NCBI GenBank assembly: GCA_944325155.1
Contig: CALUYY010000006.1
Location: 1-64,000, forward strand
Reading direction: 5' to 3'
Length of the DNA stretch: 64,000 nt
Source of the DNA: Candidatus Gastranaerophilales bacterium
GTDB taxonomy: Bacteria > Cyanobacteriota > Vampirovibrionia > Gastranaerophilales > Gastranaerophilaceae
Position numbers and translations under genes: made by a program
In this document: piece after piece, positions 43,355-52,001 of the stretch
How positions within the stretch are numbered: position 1 is the stretch's first letter
How the letters are laid out: every line of letters begins with the position of its first letter
Notes under the pieces: generated by a model
Seen by the model: only the letters and a program-made list of their open reading frames with translations
Told to the model about the DNA's origin: nothing
Database searches by the model: none

Positions 43355-45592
43355 TTATTTATCCGAATTATCCGATTTTTGCTGTTTTTGTTTATATTTG
43401 TGGTTCTTTTTAGACATTCTTTGGGAAGTTAAATCATTTTTTTGCTGCAATCTTCTGACCGATAATACATCCGGCATTGATTGAAGGTTTGTAATGATTT
43501 TTTTCAGTGTTTCAATATCGGATAATTCAATACCGAGGTCAATTATGCCGAATTTTTTATTTTTTGAATAGCTGTAAGCGTAAGAAACATTTGTATTTGT
43601 GTCCGCTATTTTTGTTAAGACATCCTTTAGAAGCCCGACACGTTCCTGTGCTTCAATTCTAATATGTGCAACGTATGTCCCTTGGGAAACATTATCCGCC
43701 CATCTTATATCCATCATTCTGTTCGGATCGATATCAAACAAACACTTACAATCAAGCCTGTGAACGGAAACCCCTCTTGATCTTGTAACAACGCCCACAA
43801 TGGGTTCGCCGGGCAGGGGCGAACAGCATTTTGCCAAAGACCAGACCATATCTTCAAGCCCTATAATGTCATTTTTCTTTGAAGATTTTTTCTTTTTATA
43901 AGTTTCTGTTTCATGGTCAATTGATACAATATCTTTTGCTTTGGGTTTTTGAATTTTATTTAAAACTTTTCTTAAAGTGGTTTCGCCGTAACCGAGCGCC
44001 GCAAATAAATCATCCGCCGCTTTATAATTCATCTCACGGGCGGTTCTGTCAATTTCACCGGATTTTAAAAGTTCGTCAAACAAAGGTTTTGTAAGCTCTG
44101 CTTCAAGGTTGGAGCGCCCGATTTCAACATTATCTTCTCTTTTGTATTTTTTAAACCAGGCTCTGATTTTACCTGATGCGTTTTTTGTTGCAACAAAATC
44201 AAGCCAGTCGATTTTCGGCATGCATTGTTTTGAAGTTAAAATTTCAACAATATCCCCGTTTTGAAGCTTAGTATCAAGCTGGACAATTCTTCCGTTAACA
44301 AGAGCGCCTACGGTTCTGTGTCCGACTTCGGTATGTATTCTGTATGCAAAATCAACGGGGGTCGAGCCGAAAGGAAGGTCTATAACATCACCTGCCGGAG
44401 TAAAAGTAAAAACCTGATCGGAGAATAAATCCAATTTAACCGATTCGACAAATTCTTTTGCGTCCGTTTCGTCCTTTGAAATTTCGATTAATTTTCTCAT
44501 CCAGTTAAATTTAACATCGGTTGAATCTTCCGCCTTAACGGAACCCGATTCTTTATATCTCCAGTGAGCGGCAAGACCGTATTCGGCAACTTCATGCATT
44601 TCTTTCGTTCTGATTTGAATTTCAAAGGGTTTATTTTTCAGTCCGATAACAGATGTATGCAATGAGCGGTACATGTTGCCTTTAGGCATTGCTATATAAT
44701 CTTTAAAGCGCCCGGGTATCGGCTTAAATTGGGAATGGATAATTCCAAGTGCGTTATAGCAGTCTTTTTCATCATCCACGATTACTCTTATTGCGACAAT
44801 ATCGTACAATTGGTCAAATGAAACGTTTTGACGGCGCATTTTATTATAGATTGAATAATAATGCTTTGCTCTGCCGTATATGGTTGCTTTAATGCCGTTT
44901 TCATCAAGGTGTTTTTTTGTGATTTCGATTAATGAATTTACGAGAGCATCTCTTTCGTTTTTTGTTTGTGCAACAAGCTTTGCAATTTGATAATATTTTT
45001 CGGGGTCAATATATCTTAAAGACAAATCTTCAAGCTCCGCCTTCATTTTCCCGATACCTAAGCGGTTTGCAAGGGGAGCGAAGATATCAAGGGTTTCCTG
45101 CGCAATTCTTTTTTGTTTGTTTGCAGCCATATAATTCAGCGTGCGCATATTGTGGAGTCTGTCTGCAAGCTTTAGAAAAATTATTCTGACATCTTCAGCC
45201 ATTGCGATAAACATTCTTCTGAAGTTTTCCGCTTGTCTTTCTTCTTTTGATTTAAACTGATATTTGCCGAGTTTTGTAACACCCTGAACAAGTTTTAAAA
45301 CATCTTCGCCAAAGTTTTTAACGATTTCATCGGGGCTTGTGTCGGTATCTTCCAAAATATCATGCAAAAAAGCGGCAACAATCGTATGGGTGTCAAGCTT
45401 TAATTCCGCAAGAATTTTTGCAACTTCAATGGGGTGGATTATATAGGGTTCTTCCGAAATTCTATACTGCCCTTCATGGAGCTTTGCCGCAAAAAGATAC
45501 GCTTGTTCGATTTGTTCAATGTCTTCGGGGCGCCTGTTTTGCGACATCAAAATATGTTTTACTTCAAGAAAATGTGTCAGATGAGTAGTCAT
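43355..45592 (-). CDS. Bifunctional (p)ppGpp synthetase/hydrolase, Rel/Spo type
   Basis: The 745-residue long RelA-SpoT homologue. Hydrolase domain: YIIHPIEVAKILAELKLDTHTIVAAFLHDILEDT (HD pair intact, about 50-83) and LKLADRLHNMRTL. Synthetase domain: YSIYNKMRRQN, DIVAIRVIVDD, and MPKGNMYRSLHTSVIG (about 300-318). Then a TGS domain (VFTFTPAGDVIDLPFGSTPVDFAYRIHTEVGH), a Cys-rich zinc-finger segment (AKCCSPLPGEPIVGVVTRSRGVSVHRLDCKCL) and a C-terminal ACT domain. Both catalytic centres look intact, so it is a Rel-type enzyme governing the stringent response. The start is M1 at 45592; no strong SD was seen. It is followed at once by ribF. Confidence 0.94.
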   Translation of the reverse strand: MTTHLTHFLEVKHILMSQNRRPEDIEQIEQAYLFAAKLHEGQYRISEEPYIIHPIEVAKILAELKLDTHTIVAAFLHDILEDTDTSPDEIVKNFGEDVLKLVQGVTKLGKYQFKSKEERQAENFRRMFIAMAEDVRIIFLKLADRLHNMRTLNYMAANKQKRIAQETLDIFAPLANRLGIGKMKAELEDLSLRYIDPEKYYQIAKLVAQTKNERDALVNSLIEITKKHLDENGIKATIYGRAKHYYSIYNKMRRQNVSFDQLYDIVAIRVIVDDEKDCYNALGIIHSQFKPIPGRFKDYIAMPKGNMYRSLHTSVIGLKNKPFEIQIRTKEMHEVAEYGLAAHWRYKESGSVKAEDSTDVKFNWMRKLIEISKDETDAKEFVESVKLDLFSDQVFTFTPAGDVIDLPFGSTPVDFAYRIHTEVGHRTVGALVNGRIVQLDTKLQNGDIVEILTSKQCMPKIDWLDFVATKNASGKIRAWFKKYKREDNVEIGRSNLEAELTKPLFDELLKSGEIDRTAREMNYKAADDLFAALGYGETTLRKVLNKIQKPKAKDIVSIDHETETYKKKKSSKKNDIIGLEDMVWSLAKCCSPLPGEPIVGVVTRSRGVSVHRLDCKCLFDIDPNRMMDIRWADNVSQGTYVAHIRIEAQERVGLLKDVLTKIADTNTNVSYAYSYSKNKKFGIIDLGIELSDIETLKKIITNLQSMPDVLSVRRLQQKNDLTSQRMSKKNHKYKQKQQKSDNSDK

Positions 45593-45683
45593 TAAGCTTA
45601 ATTATGTCTTATAATAACGCATGGGGATATTCTACATCTTTTTTATAAAATTTTCTATAAGCTATTGAAAGTATTTTTAAATT

Positions 45684-45977
45684 ATGGAAGAGCGCCTTAT
45701 TAAGAATATTAAAGACAAAATCAATTCAAATAAAGAAGGAATAATTTTAAATATCAAAGTTATTGCGGGTGCCAAAAAAAATTCAATCGAAGAATATGAA
45801 GAAAATATAATTAAAGTTAAAATCAATAAACCCGCCGTCGAAGGCAAGGCGAATAAAGCAATAATAGAGTATTTTTCCAATATATTTAACGTGCCGAAAA
45901 ATAATATAAGCATATTAAAAGGGGAGAGAAATTCTCTAAAATGCTTGCTAATTAAACCGAAAAGTCCTATAATCTAA
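45684..45977 (+). CDS. DUF167 (YggU-like) protein
   Basis: The 97-residue protein fits the DUF167/UPF0235 family: LNIKVIAGAKKNSIEEYEENIIKVKINKPAVEGKANKAIIEYFSNIFNVPKNNISILKGERNSLKCLLI carries the conserved PA-x-G-KAN block and the G-x-x-S-x-x-K ending. Function is not settled; members are often beside genes for envelope or cell-division factors. It is alone, divergent from the Rel gene. Confidence 0.88.
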   Translation: MEERLIKNIKDKINSNKEGIILNIKVIAGAKKNSIEEYEENIIKVKINKPAVEGKANKAIIEYFSNIFNVPKNNISILKGERNSLKCLLIKPKSPII

Positions 45978-46005
45978 CATGTTAAAAGAAGGTATGGAAA
46001 AAAGA

Positions 46006-46033
46006 TGTTAAGAAACAATACAATTTCTTAACA
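46006..46033. repeat. 10-bp perfect inverted repeat before the GGDEF/HD-GYP gene
   Basis: TGTTAAGAAA and TTTCTTAACA are separated by CAATACAA. It could be a weak terminator for DUF167 or an operator; it is not followed by a T run, which makes an operator more likely. The downstream gene starts 77 nt later. Confidence 0.5.
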
Positions 46034-46109
46034 ATTCATTTCAAAAATGACAATTAATTATATGTTCTTACTTGTATTACATGTGAAATATTGAATTGAA
46101 GGCTAAGAA

Positions 46110-47978
46110 GTGACCTCAAACAATAACCCCAAAAACAGTGAAGTGATAAATAAGCAGGGTTCAAATACGAAAGAAAAAGTAGTCCAGCCGAAAATCGGCA
46201 CGATTCTGACAAACCCCATTATGTCGGGCGGTGTCATCGGCACAAGAACATCTGCAAATAAACTGTACTCGGCAGGCTCAACCAGAGGACATCTGGCAAA
46301 ACAGGCAAATGTCGGGTTTCAGGAAATAATGCGTCTTGTAAATGATGCGTTTTTAATTAAGAACGATTTGGCACAATTGTTCTATTCATTGAACAGCATA
46401 ATGGTAAATAAACTTCAGGTGAATTTTACCGCAATGGGGCTTTATAACAAACATTCAAACTGCGTTAACATTAAACTTATTGATAAAATCGGCTCAACAT
46501 ACACAACAAAAACAATCATGACCGATGAAAACAATCCGGTTGTTAAAGCCGTTAAAACAAAAAAAATCGTAACAACTCAAGACACGGGATTTTTAAGTTC
46601 ATGGTATCAAACGCACGCTTCTACCGCCATAATACCGATGATGGCAATTGATGAATGCATGGGTGTTTATATCGTCGGAAATTATCATATCAGCGCAACA
46701 ATTGAATTTTGCCAGCTGATTGCAAACACTCTGGGTTTGTTTGCACAGACAAAAAACCTTATGGATTTGGTTGAAACAAATTCCGATACCGATTCCCTGA
46801 CCGGTCTTGCAAACCATAAACACCTGCAGGAAGAACTCCATGAACAAATCCAGTCGGCGGAAAATAAAGGAACCGTTTTATCCGTTCTTATAGTAGACGT
46901 TGCAAACATCTCAAGAATAAACAGGGACTTAGGCCATGCAAAAGGCGATGAAGTCATTAAAACGGTTGCGCAAAAAATTAAACAAAACATAAGAAATACG
47001 GATTTTGCGGGCAGATACGGCGGCGATGAAATAGCGGTCATAATGCCAAATACAAGCTCCGATGAGGCAAAATACATAGCAGAATATTTATCTTATGTAA
47101 TATCTTGCGTTTATGTTGACGACGTAGGACCGATTAAAGTTTCAATGGGTATTTCAACCTATCCCAAATCCTCGGAAAGCCAGGAGAAACTTCTTGTTCT
47201 TGCGGAACAGGCAATGTATATTTCAAAAGGAAAATCGCAGGAATTAGGCAACTGTAAGGTCATTACAAGCGAAGATTATAATTTCTGGGATGATGAAGCT
47301 CTTAAATGCTTTGCCGAAGTCTTAACCAAAAAACACGCTCAAATCGGCGTTCAGTTTGAAGATGAATTAATTAATAAATTCCATAACGAACAGATTATTT
47401 CAAATTCGCACCTGTTAGATGTTGTTACATCGCTTGCAAACACAATAGACGCCAAAGATACATATACAAAAGGTCATTCAACTTTTGTTTCAAGATACTC
47501 GGAAGCCCTTGCAAAAGCAATCGGACTGCCCGAAGCCGAGGTTGAACGTATAAGATTAGGGGCGCTTTTACATGATATCGGCAAAATAGGAATCCCTGAA
47601 AACGTTTTAAGAAAACCCACGATGTTAACCGATGAAGAGTGGGAAATTATGAAACAACACCCAGTTATAGGAGCGGAAAAAGTTTTGGCGCCCAATGAAT
47701 CATTAAGAGATTTAATCCCCATGGTTAAATATCACCACGAGCACTGGGACGGTTCGGGGTATCCTTACGGACTTAAGGGCGAAGAAATTCCTTTATCTGC
47801 AAGAATTGTTGCAATTGCCGATGCATACCATGCCTTGGTATCGGACAGGCCTTACAGAAAAGGCTTAGGGGTTGAGAAAGCTTGCGAAATATTAAAATTG
47901 GGCGCAAACGTTCAGTGGGATAAAGAACTTGTAAGACAATTCGTCATTATTGCGCCGAGCTTATCCACAAGCGTTTAA
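46110..47978 (+). CDS. GAF-GGDEF-HD-GYP cyclic-di-GMP protein
   Basis: The 622-residue protein has a disordered N-terminus, a GAF-like sensor (about 80-215), a diguanylate cyclase domain (225-385) and an HD-GYP phosphodiesterase (435-618). The cyclase signature is GGDEI (304-308) instead of GGDEF, and the inhibitory-site RxxD is present (R295-D298, five residues before). The HD-GYP part has [15 protein letters not shown] (HD at 488-489), [44 protein letters not shown], all ligands intact. No membrane segment is seen, so it senses a cytoplasmic signal. The start is GTG at 46110, with a weak SD. It overlaps the convergent GT2 gene by 4 nt. Confidence 0.9.
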   Translation: MTSNNNPKNSEVINKQGSNTKEKVVQPKIGTILTNPIMSGGVIGTRTSANKLYSAGSTRGHLAKQANVGFQEIMRLVNDAFLIKNDLAQLFYSLNSIMVNKLQVNFTAMGLYNKHSNCVNIKLIDKIGSTYTTKTIMTDENNPVVKAVKTKKIVTTQDTGFLSSWYQTHASTAIIPMMAIDECMGVYIVGNYHISATIEFCQLIANTLGLFAQTKNLMDLVETNSDTDSLTGLANHKHLQEELHEQIQSAENKGTVLSVLIVDVANISRINRDLGHAKGDEVIKTVAQKIKQNIRNTDFAGRYGGDEIAVIMPNTSSDEAKYIAEYLSYVISCVYVDDVGPIKVSMGISTYPKSSESQEKLLVLAEQAMYISKGKSQELGNCKVITSEDYNFWDDEALKCFAEVLTKKHAQIGVQFEDELINKFHNEQIISNSHLLDVVTSLANTIDAKDTYTKGHSTFVSRYSEALAKAIGLPEAEVERIRLGALLHDIGKIGIPENVLRKPTMLTDEEWEIMKQHPVIGAEKVLAPNESLRDLIPMVKYHHEHWDGSGYPYGLKGEEIPLSARIVAIADAYHALVSDRPYRKGLGVEKACEILKLGANVQWDKELVRQFVIIAPSLSTSV

Positions 47979-48766
47979 GCATGGTGGTAATATTCGATTT
48001 CATCATTGATATCAAGTTTTCTTGCGTCTTTTTTGAAAATTTTTGATTTATGAATTGACAATCTTGCAAGAAAATATGATAAGCTTACCCCCAAAACGCC
48101 GAAACCGTATTTAATCGAGCGTTTAAGGTTAATTGAGCTTGCATCGGGGAAATATTTCGTGGGACAGGAAATTTCACCCACATTAAACCCGTGGTAAAAA
48201 GTAAGCGCAAGCATTTCATTATCAAAAACAAAATCATTGTCGCATTCTTTTAAGGGAAGCGTTTCCAAAACTTCTCTGCTGAATGCTCTAAAACCCGTAT
48301 GATATTCGGATAAATTCTGTCCCATAAAAAAGTTCTGGAATAAAGTTAAACATTTATTTGCTATGAATTTATATAAAGGCATGCCGCCTTTAAGGGCGGA
48401 ATTTGTGAGCATTCTTGAAGCAATGGCTGCGTCATATTCATTAAATGCAATCATGCAAGCCATGGCGGGAACAAGTTTCGGAGTATATTGATAATCGGGA
48501 TGAACCATAATTACAATATCGGCACCTTCTTTAAGCGCCGCCAGATAGCAGGATTTCTGGTTTCCGCCGTAGCCTAAATTTTCTTTATGAACAATTGTCG
48601 TAATGTTTAATTTTTTGGCAATTTCTTTTGTATTGTCTTTTGAATTATCATCAACCAAAATAACCTTATCCACAAGGTCTTTATATATCTCATCATAAGT
48701 GACTTCAAGAGTTTTTTCCGCATTATATGCGGGCATAACGACAACAACTTTTTTACCGTTTATCAT
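47975..48766 (-). CDS. GT2-family glycosyltransferase, dolichol-phosphate-mannose synthase-like
   Basis: The 263-residue protein is a GT-A fold enzyme: [42 protein letters not shown], and the metal/donor DXD-like [14 protein letters not shown] (about 90), then [15 protein letters not shown]. It resembles DPM1/GtrB, which move a sugar to a polyprenyl phosphate carrier. The C-terminal 60 residues carry one or two hydrophobic stretches and a basic tail. It could feed the envelope glycan pathway, but no partner flippase is adjacent. A 15-nt palindrome (CCAAATTAAATTTGG, 48780-48794) lies just before its start. Confidence 0.88.
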   Translation of the reverse strand: MINGKKVVVVMPAYNAEKTLEVTYDEIYKDLVDKVILVDDNSKDNTKEIAKKLNITTIVHKENLGYGGNQKSCYLAALKEGADIVIMVHPDYQYTPKLVPAMACMIAFNEYDAAIASRMLTNSALKGGMPLYKFIANKCLTLFQNFFMGQNLSEYHTGFRAFSREVLETLPLKECDNDFVFDNEMLALTFYHGFNVGEISCPTKYFPDASSINLKRSIKYGFGVLGVSLSYFLARLSIHKSKIFKKDARKLDINDEIEYYHHA

Positions 48767-48779
48767 TCCGAATTCCTAC

Positions 48780-48794
48780 CCAAATTAAATTTGG
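48780..48794. repeat. 15-nt palindrome upstream of the GT2 gene
   Basis: CCAAATT-A-AATTTGG has 7-bp arms around one base. It may be an operator or a short hairpin; nothing else supports a function. Confidence 0.4.
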
Positions 48795-48824
48795 TTTCAT
48801 AATAGCATAAAAAATCAAATTCTA

Positions 48825-49442
48825 TCAATATAAGGGTTCAAATTCATAAACGGGTTTTTGTTCAATTTTTAAATACCCCGATAAAGTAACATCCAAATTT
48901 GAATAAACAATTTTTATAAAGCCGTTATCAAGCGCTTCGGCTCTTGAATATACAATTCCTTTTGCTTTATCGTCTTCATCGATGGGGCGTGCAATTAAGG
49001 TTGCAATATGTTTGTTTGCGCCCTGCTTTAATTCAAGAGTATACTTTTCGTTTTCCTTTTTAAATTCAACCTGATAATATCCGACATTAACTTTATTCCC
49101 GAATGAATCGTAAGCATTTGAAGTTATTAAAACGGTGGGCTTTTCTTCGGGGATATCTTTTAATCTTAAGGGCTGGTTGCCCGGTTTTTCATATTTTGTT
49201 TTAAAAGCTTTATCATATTTTAATTTGTCTTTTTCAAAAAACTTGAATATTTTTGTAAAGACGCCTTCTCTCGGATTTTCAAGGCGCTCCATAACATCTT
49301 CAAATTCTTTGTTTGTGGTCGGATTGGGATCCGAAAAAGCATTATTTATAAATTGCATGTCGATATTATCCGTAATATCGGCGCTGTATACGGGCGTACA
49401 TAATAAACTTAAAAAAAGGCAATACAAAATAATGTGTTTCAT
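48825..49442 (-). CDS. Exported protein of unknown function
   Basis: The 205-residue protein starts with a signal peptide (MKHIILYCLFLSLLCTPVYSA, cleavage after residue 21). The mature part is Asp/Glu/Lys-rich: an N-terminal helical stretch (FEDVMERLENPREGVFTKIFKFFEKDKLKYDKAF), a proline stretch, then beta-type repeats (VLITSNAYDSFGNKVNVGYYQVEFKK, YTLELKQGANKHIATLIARPI, IKIVYSNLDVTLSGYLKIEQK). No family is recognised. It would sit in the periplasm or on the surface. It is upstream of the GT2 gene on the same strand, 58 nt apart. Confidence 0.68.
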   Translation of the reverse strand: MKHIILYCLFLSLLCTPVYSADITDNIDMQFINNAFSDPNPTTNKEFEDVMERLENPREGVFTKIFKFFEKDKLKYDKAFKTKYEKPGNQPLRLKDIPEEKPTVLITSNAYDSFGNKVNVGYYQVEFKKENEKYTLELKQGANKHIATLIARPIDEDDKAKGIVYSRAEALDNGFIKIVYSNLDVTLSGYLKIEQKPVYEFEPLY

Positions 49443-49517
49443 ATATTTTAAAATATAATGTTTTTACGCCCGATTTCAAGTTAAATATATGATTTTACAC
49501 TTTTAGAAGTAGTTTAT

Positions 49518-49895
49518 TTAAACTTTCGGTTTTTTAAATTTATTTTTTATTGTTTCAATAAAACCGGTAAACGTTTCTTTTATTTTTGAAGTTTCCGGAA
49601 GCTTAATATCAGAACCCTTCAGCCCTTTATATGCGGCAAAAGCGCCAAGAGAAAGCATCCCTAAAAGTAAAATTGCGCTGAATTTATTGTTTTCTTTTTT
49701 TATGTTGTTTGCAGAAGGCAAATTCTGTTGATTTTGGTTTGAAGAAGGAAGAGTTTTTGTATAGGTGTCGTTACCGAATACGTAATTATTTATATCAAAC
49801 CCTACGATTTCAGAAGCCCTGTCCGTTGCATCGGGGAGCGTTTGAGGATTATATTGCCCAAAGTTTGCGGGCTGAACAGAGGGATTATTAATCAT
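49518..49895 (-). CDS. Small single-span membrane protein of unknown function
   Basis: The 125-residue protein has a Pro/Asn/Gln-rich N-terminal half (about 75 residues, with DATDRASEIVGFDINNYVFGND and many Gln), one membrane helix FSAILLLGMLSLGAFAAYKGL (about 74-94) and a basic helical tail (FTGFIETIKNKFKKPK). GGAAGG precedes the ATG. No signal cleavage site, so it may be anchored with either end out. Not recognised; it is not conserved in composition with the exported neighbour. Confidence 0.62.
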   Translation of the reverse strand: MINNPSVQPANFGQYNPQTLPDATDRASEIVGFDINNYVFGNDTYTKTLPSSNQNQQNLPSANNIKKENNKFSAILLLGMLSLGAFAAYKGLKGSDIKLPETSKIKETFTGFIETIKNKFKKPKV

Positions 49896-49980
49896 AATTA
49901 ACCTTCCTTATATTTATAGAAAATAAAACAAAAAGCGTTTATAAATTGCCTGATTTTAATTTTTTTGTTAAAAAAAATAT

Positions 49981-51279
49981 ATGAAAAAAGTTGCAATCAT
50001 TCACCACGGGTGTGCAAAAAATTTAATCGATACGGAATTGATGTCGGGAAAATTAATCGAAAAAGGGTTTGAAGTAACGCTTGACGCTTATGCAACCGAT
50101 GTTGACTACATTATAGTAAACACCTGTTCGTTTATTTTTGATGCGGAAGAAGAAAGTATTTCAAGCATATTTGATATGATTGATACGGGTAAAAAAGTTA
50201 TAATTGCGGGGTGTCTGCCCCAGAAACACCAAAAACATTTAAAAAAATTAATCTCTGAGGCCTTCGGGTTTATAGGAACGTCTGACATTGATAAAATTTC
50301 CGATTTAATAAAAAGAGATGAAGAATTTTATTATGTATCCGAAAAACCCGTATGCAAATACCCGGAAGACATTAAAAGAGCGCAAATTACGGTCGGGGCA
50401 AGCTCTTATATAAAAATTGCGGAAGGGTGCAATTATTCCTGCGGATACTGCGTTATTCCGAAATTAAGAGGAAAATTTATCTCCCGCCCCATTGAAAACA
50501 TAGTAAACGAAGCAAAAGAACTTGCAAAAAAAGGCGTTAACGAGATTATATTAATCGCACAGGATACTTCAAGCTACGGAATCGATTTATACAATAAACC
50601 GAGCCTTGATAAGCTTTTATACGAGCTTGATAAAATTGATGATTTAAGCTGGATAAGAATTTTATACACGTATCCGACCAATTTTACAAAAGGGCTGATA
50701 AGAGCGTACAGGGAAATTGAAAGAGTCGTAAAATACGTTGATATCCCCTTGCAGCATTCGCATAAAGAAATTCTTAAAGCAATGAGGCGCCCCGTTGTTG
50801 ACGGCTTGGATTTTATAAATAAATTAAGAGATGAAATTGATGACCTTGCAATAAGAACAACTTTAATAACGGGATACCCGACGGAAGATGACAGACATTT
50901 TGAACATTTATATAATTTCGTTAAAGAAGCAAAGTTTGACCGATTGGGCGTTTTTGAATTTTCAAAAGAAAAAGGAACTTACGCATACAATTTAAAACCG
51001 CAGGTGCCAAAAAAAATTAAAGCGATAAGAAAAGATAAAATTTTAAAATTACAAAAAGAAATTTCAAACGAATTAAACGAAAAAATGATAGGCAAAAAAA
51101 TCCCCTCCATCATTGAAACCATACAAAGCGACGGGCTTGCAATCGCAAGAACATATAAAGATGCACCGGATGTCGACGGTTTGATTTTTATAAATACCGA
51201 TGAAGTTTTGGTCCCGGGGGATATTTATGATGTTGAGGTAACATCATATTCGGATTATGATTTATACGGCAAAATTTAA
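49981..51279 (+). CDS. rimO: Ribosomal protein uS12 methylthiotransferase RimO
   Basis: The 432-residue radical SAM enzyme thiomethylates an Asp of ribosomal protein uS12. The N-terminal UPF0004 domain begins KVAIIHHGCAKNLIDTELMSGKL with the first cluster Cys, then NTCSFI and GCLPQKH. The radical SAM cluster is EGCNYSCGYCVIPKLRGKFISRP (about 148-170), and the C-terminal TRAM domain holds GKKIPSIIETIQSDGLAIARTYKDAPDVDG. RimO is separated from MiaB by the C-terminal D-rich form GLIFI. A TTG-start or other start was not needed: ATG at 49981, though no strong ribosome binding site precedes it. Confidence 0.94.
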   Translation: MKKVAIIHHGCAKNLIDTELMSGKLIEKGFEVTLDAYATDVDYIIVNTCSFIFDAEEESISSIFDMIDTGKKVIIAGCLPQKHQKHLKKLISEAFGFIGTSDIDKISDLIKRDEEFYYVSEKPVCKYPEDIKRAQITVGASSYIKIAEGCNYSCGYCVIPKLRGKFISRPIENIVNEAKELAKKGVNEIILIAQDTSSYGIDLYNKPSLDKLLYELDKIDDLSWIRILYTYPTNFTKGLIRAYREIERVVKYVDIPLQHSHKEILKAMRRPVVDGLDFINKLRDEIDDLAIRTTLITGYPTEDDRHFEHLYNFVKEAKFDRLGVFEFSKEKGTYAYNLKPQVPKKIKAIRKDKILKLQKEISNELNEKMIGKKIPSIIETIQSDGLAIARTYKDAPDVDGLIFINTDEVLVPGDIYDVEVTSYSDYDLYGKI

Positions 51280-51326
51280 AATTTTCAAGCATTATACTAA
51301 ACGGATTAATTTTAAGAGAAAAAAAT

Positions 51327-51833
51327 ATGCAGATAAGTTTTAACGGTATTTATCGGGTATCAACTCCGAAAAGCTATACAAAAAAGCGAGCAAAAGCGCA
51401 AAAAGACGCATTTTTAAACGTTTTAAACGGAAGAAAAACCCCCTTATATAAAAAAGAAGAACAGGAAGAATTAAGAAATTATTTTTCTTATGCCGTAAAA
51501 GATTATACGGCGCCCGGGAAAGGACAAATTAAAGATAATGAAGGTGCGCTTTGTTTCAGATTTAATAACAAAGAATATCTTTTAACGGGCGATGATAAAA
51601 AAAGATATAAAGAAGAAAAAATAAAAGCCTCATCTTCAAATTCAAAAGAAAAGGGTTTTGGCGCAATAAAAAAAGAAACGGTTGAAAGCGCTAAAAACGA
51701 AAATAATTTAGGTTTTATCGGGCTTGGTTCAACAAGCGGCAAAAGGCTTGATATAATTTCAATCAGCACGCCCGAAAAAATTGAAGAAGATGATGAAACA
51801 AAAGGTTTTTTTAATGCGGGAATAATAATTTAA
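51327..51833 (+). CDS. Orphan protein with N-terminal ISFNG motif
   Basis: The 168-residue Lys-rich protein is not recognised. It starts MQISFNGIYRVSTPKSYTKKRAKAQK, with a short ISFNG similar to the ISFTG of the orphan at 7740. The rest has DAFLNVLNGRKTPLYKKEEQEELRNYF and GALCFRFNNKEYLLTGDDKKRYKEEK, then a Ser/Lys-rich linker and a Gly-rich patch LGFIGLGSTSGKRLD near the end. No membrane segment. GAGAAAAAAAT precedes the ATG. It follows rimO by 47 nt and precedes tRNA-Val. Confidence 0.65.
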   Translation: MQISFNGIYRVSTPKSYTKKRAKAQKDAFLNVLNGRKTPLYKKEEQEELRNYFSYAVKDYTAPGKGQIKDNEGALCFRFNNKEYLLTGDDKKRYKEEKIKASSSNSKEKGFGAIKKETVESAKNENNLGFIGLGSTSGKRLDIISISTPEKIEEDDETKGFFNAGIII

Positions 51834-51849
51834 AAAACCGAAATTTTTA

Positions 51850-51858
51850 TGGTAAAAT
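51850..51858 (+). promoter_or_regulatory. Putative extended -10 of tRNA-Val
   Basis: TGGTAAAAT lies 17 nt before the tRNA and matches the motif before tRNA-Pro. It overlaps the sequence just after the preceding gene. Confidence 0.4.
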
Positions 51859-51875
51859 CATGGAATAAAATTTAA

Positions 51876-51948
51876 GGGCGATTAGCTCAGTTGGTAGAGC
51901 ACTTGAACGACATTCAAGGGGTCACAGGTTCGAGCCCTGTATCGCCCA
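51876..51948 (+). tRNA. tRNA-Val (anticodon GAC) with C at position 33
   Basis: Acceptor GGGCGAT pairs with ATCGCCC, D stem GCTC/GAGC, anticodon stem CTTGA/TCAAG around the loop ACGACAT (anticodon GAC), T arm ACAGG/CCTGT with loop TTCGAGC. The discriminator is A and no CCA is encoded. The loop base before the anticodon (position 33) is C, where T is almost universal. All stems pair fully, so the gene looks intact. A protein frame that starts inside it at 51891 belongs to the rmuC frame and is not used. Confidence 0.93.
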
Positions 51949-52001
51949 AGTTTTACGGCTTAATAATAAAAGCGGAATTTTCGGCTCGGGGATGTTTTTT
52001 A

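Noticed and set aside
51891-52001. Upstream extension of the rmuC frame through tRNA-Val
   Set aside because: It starts inside the tRNA and the rmuC start at 52002 has an SD and the expected membrane anchor.
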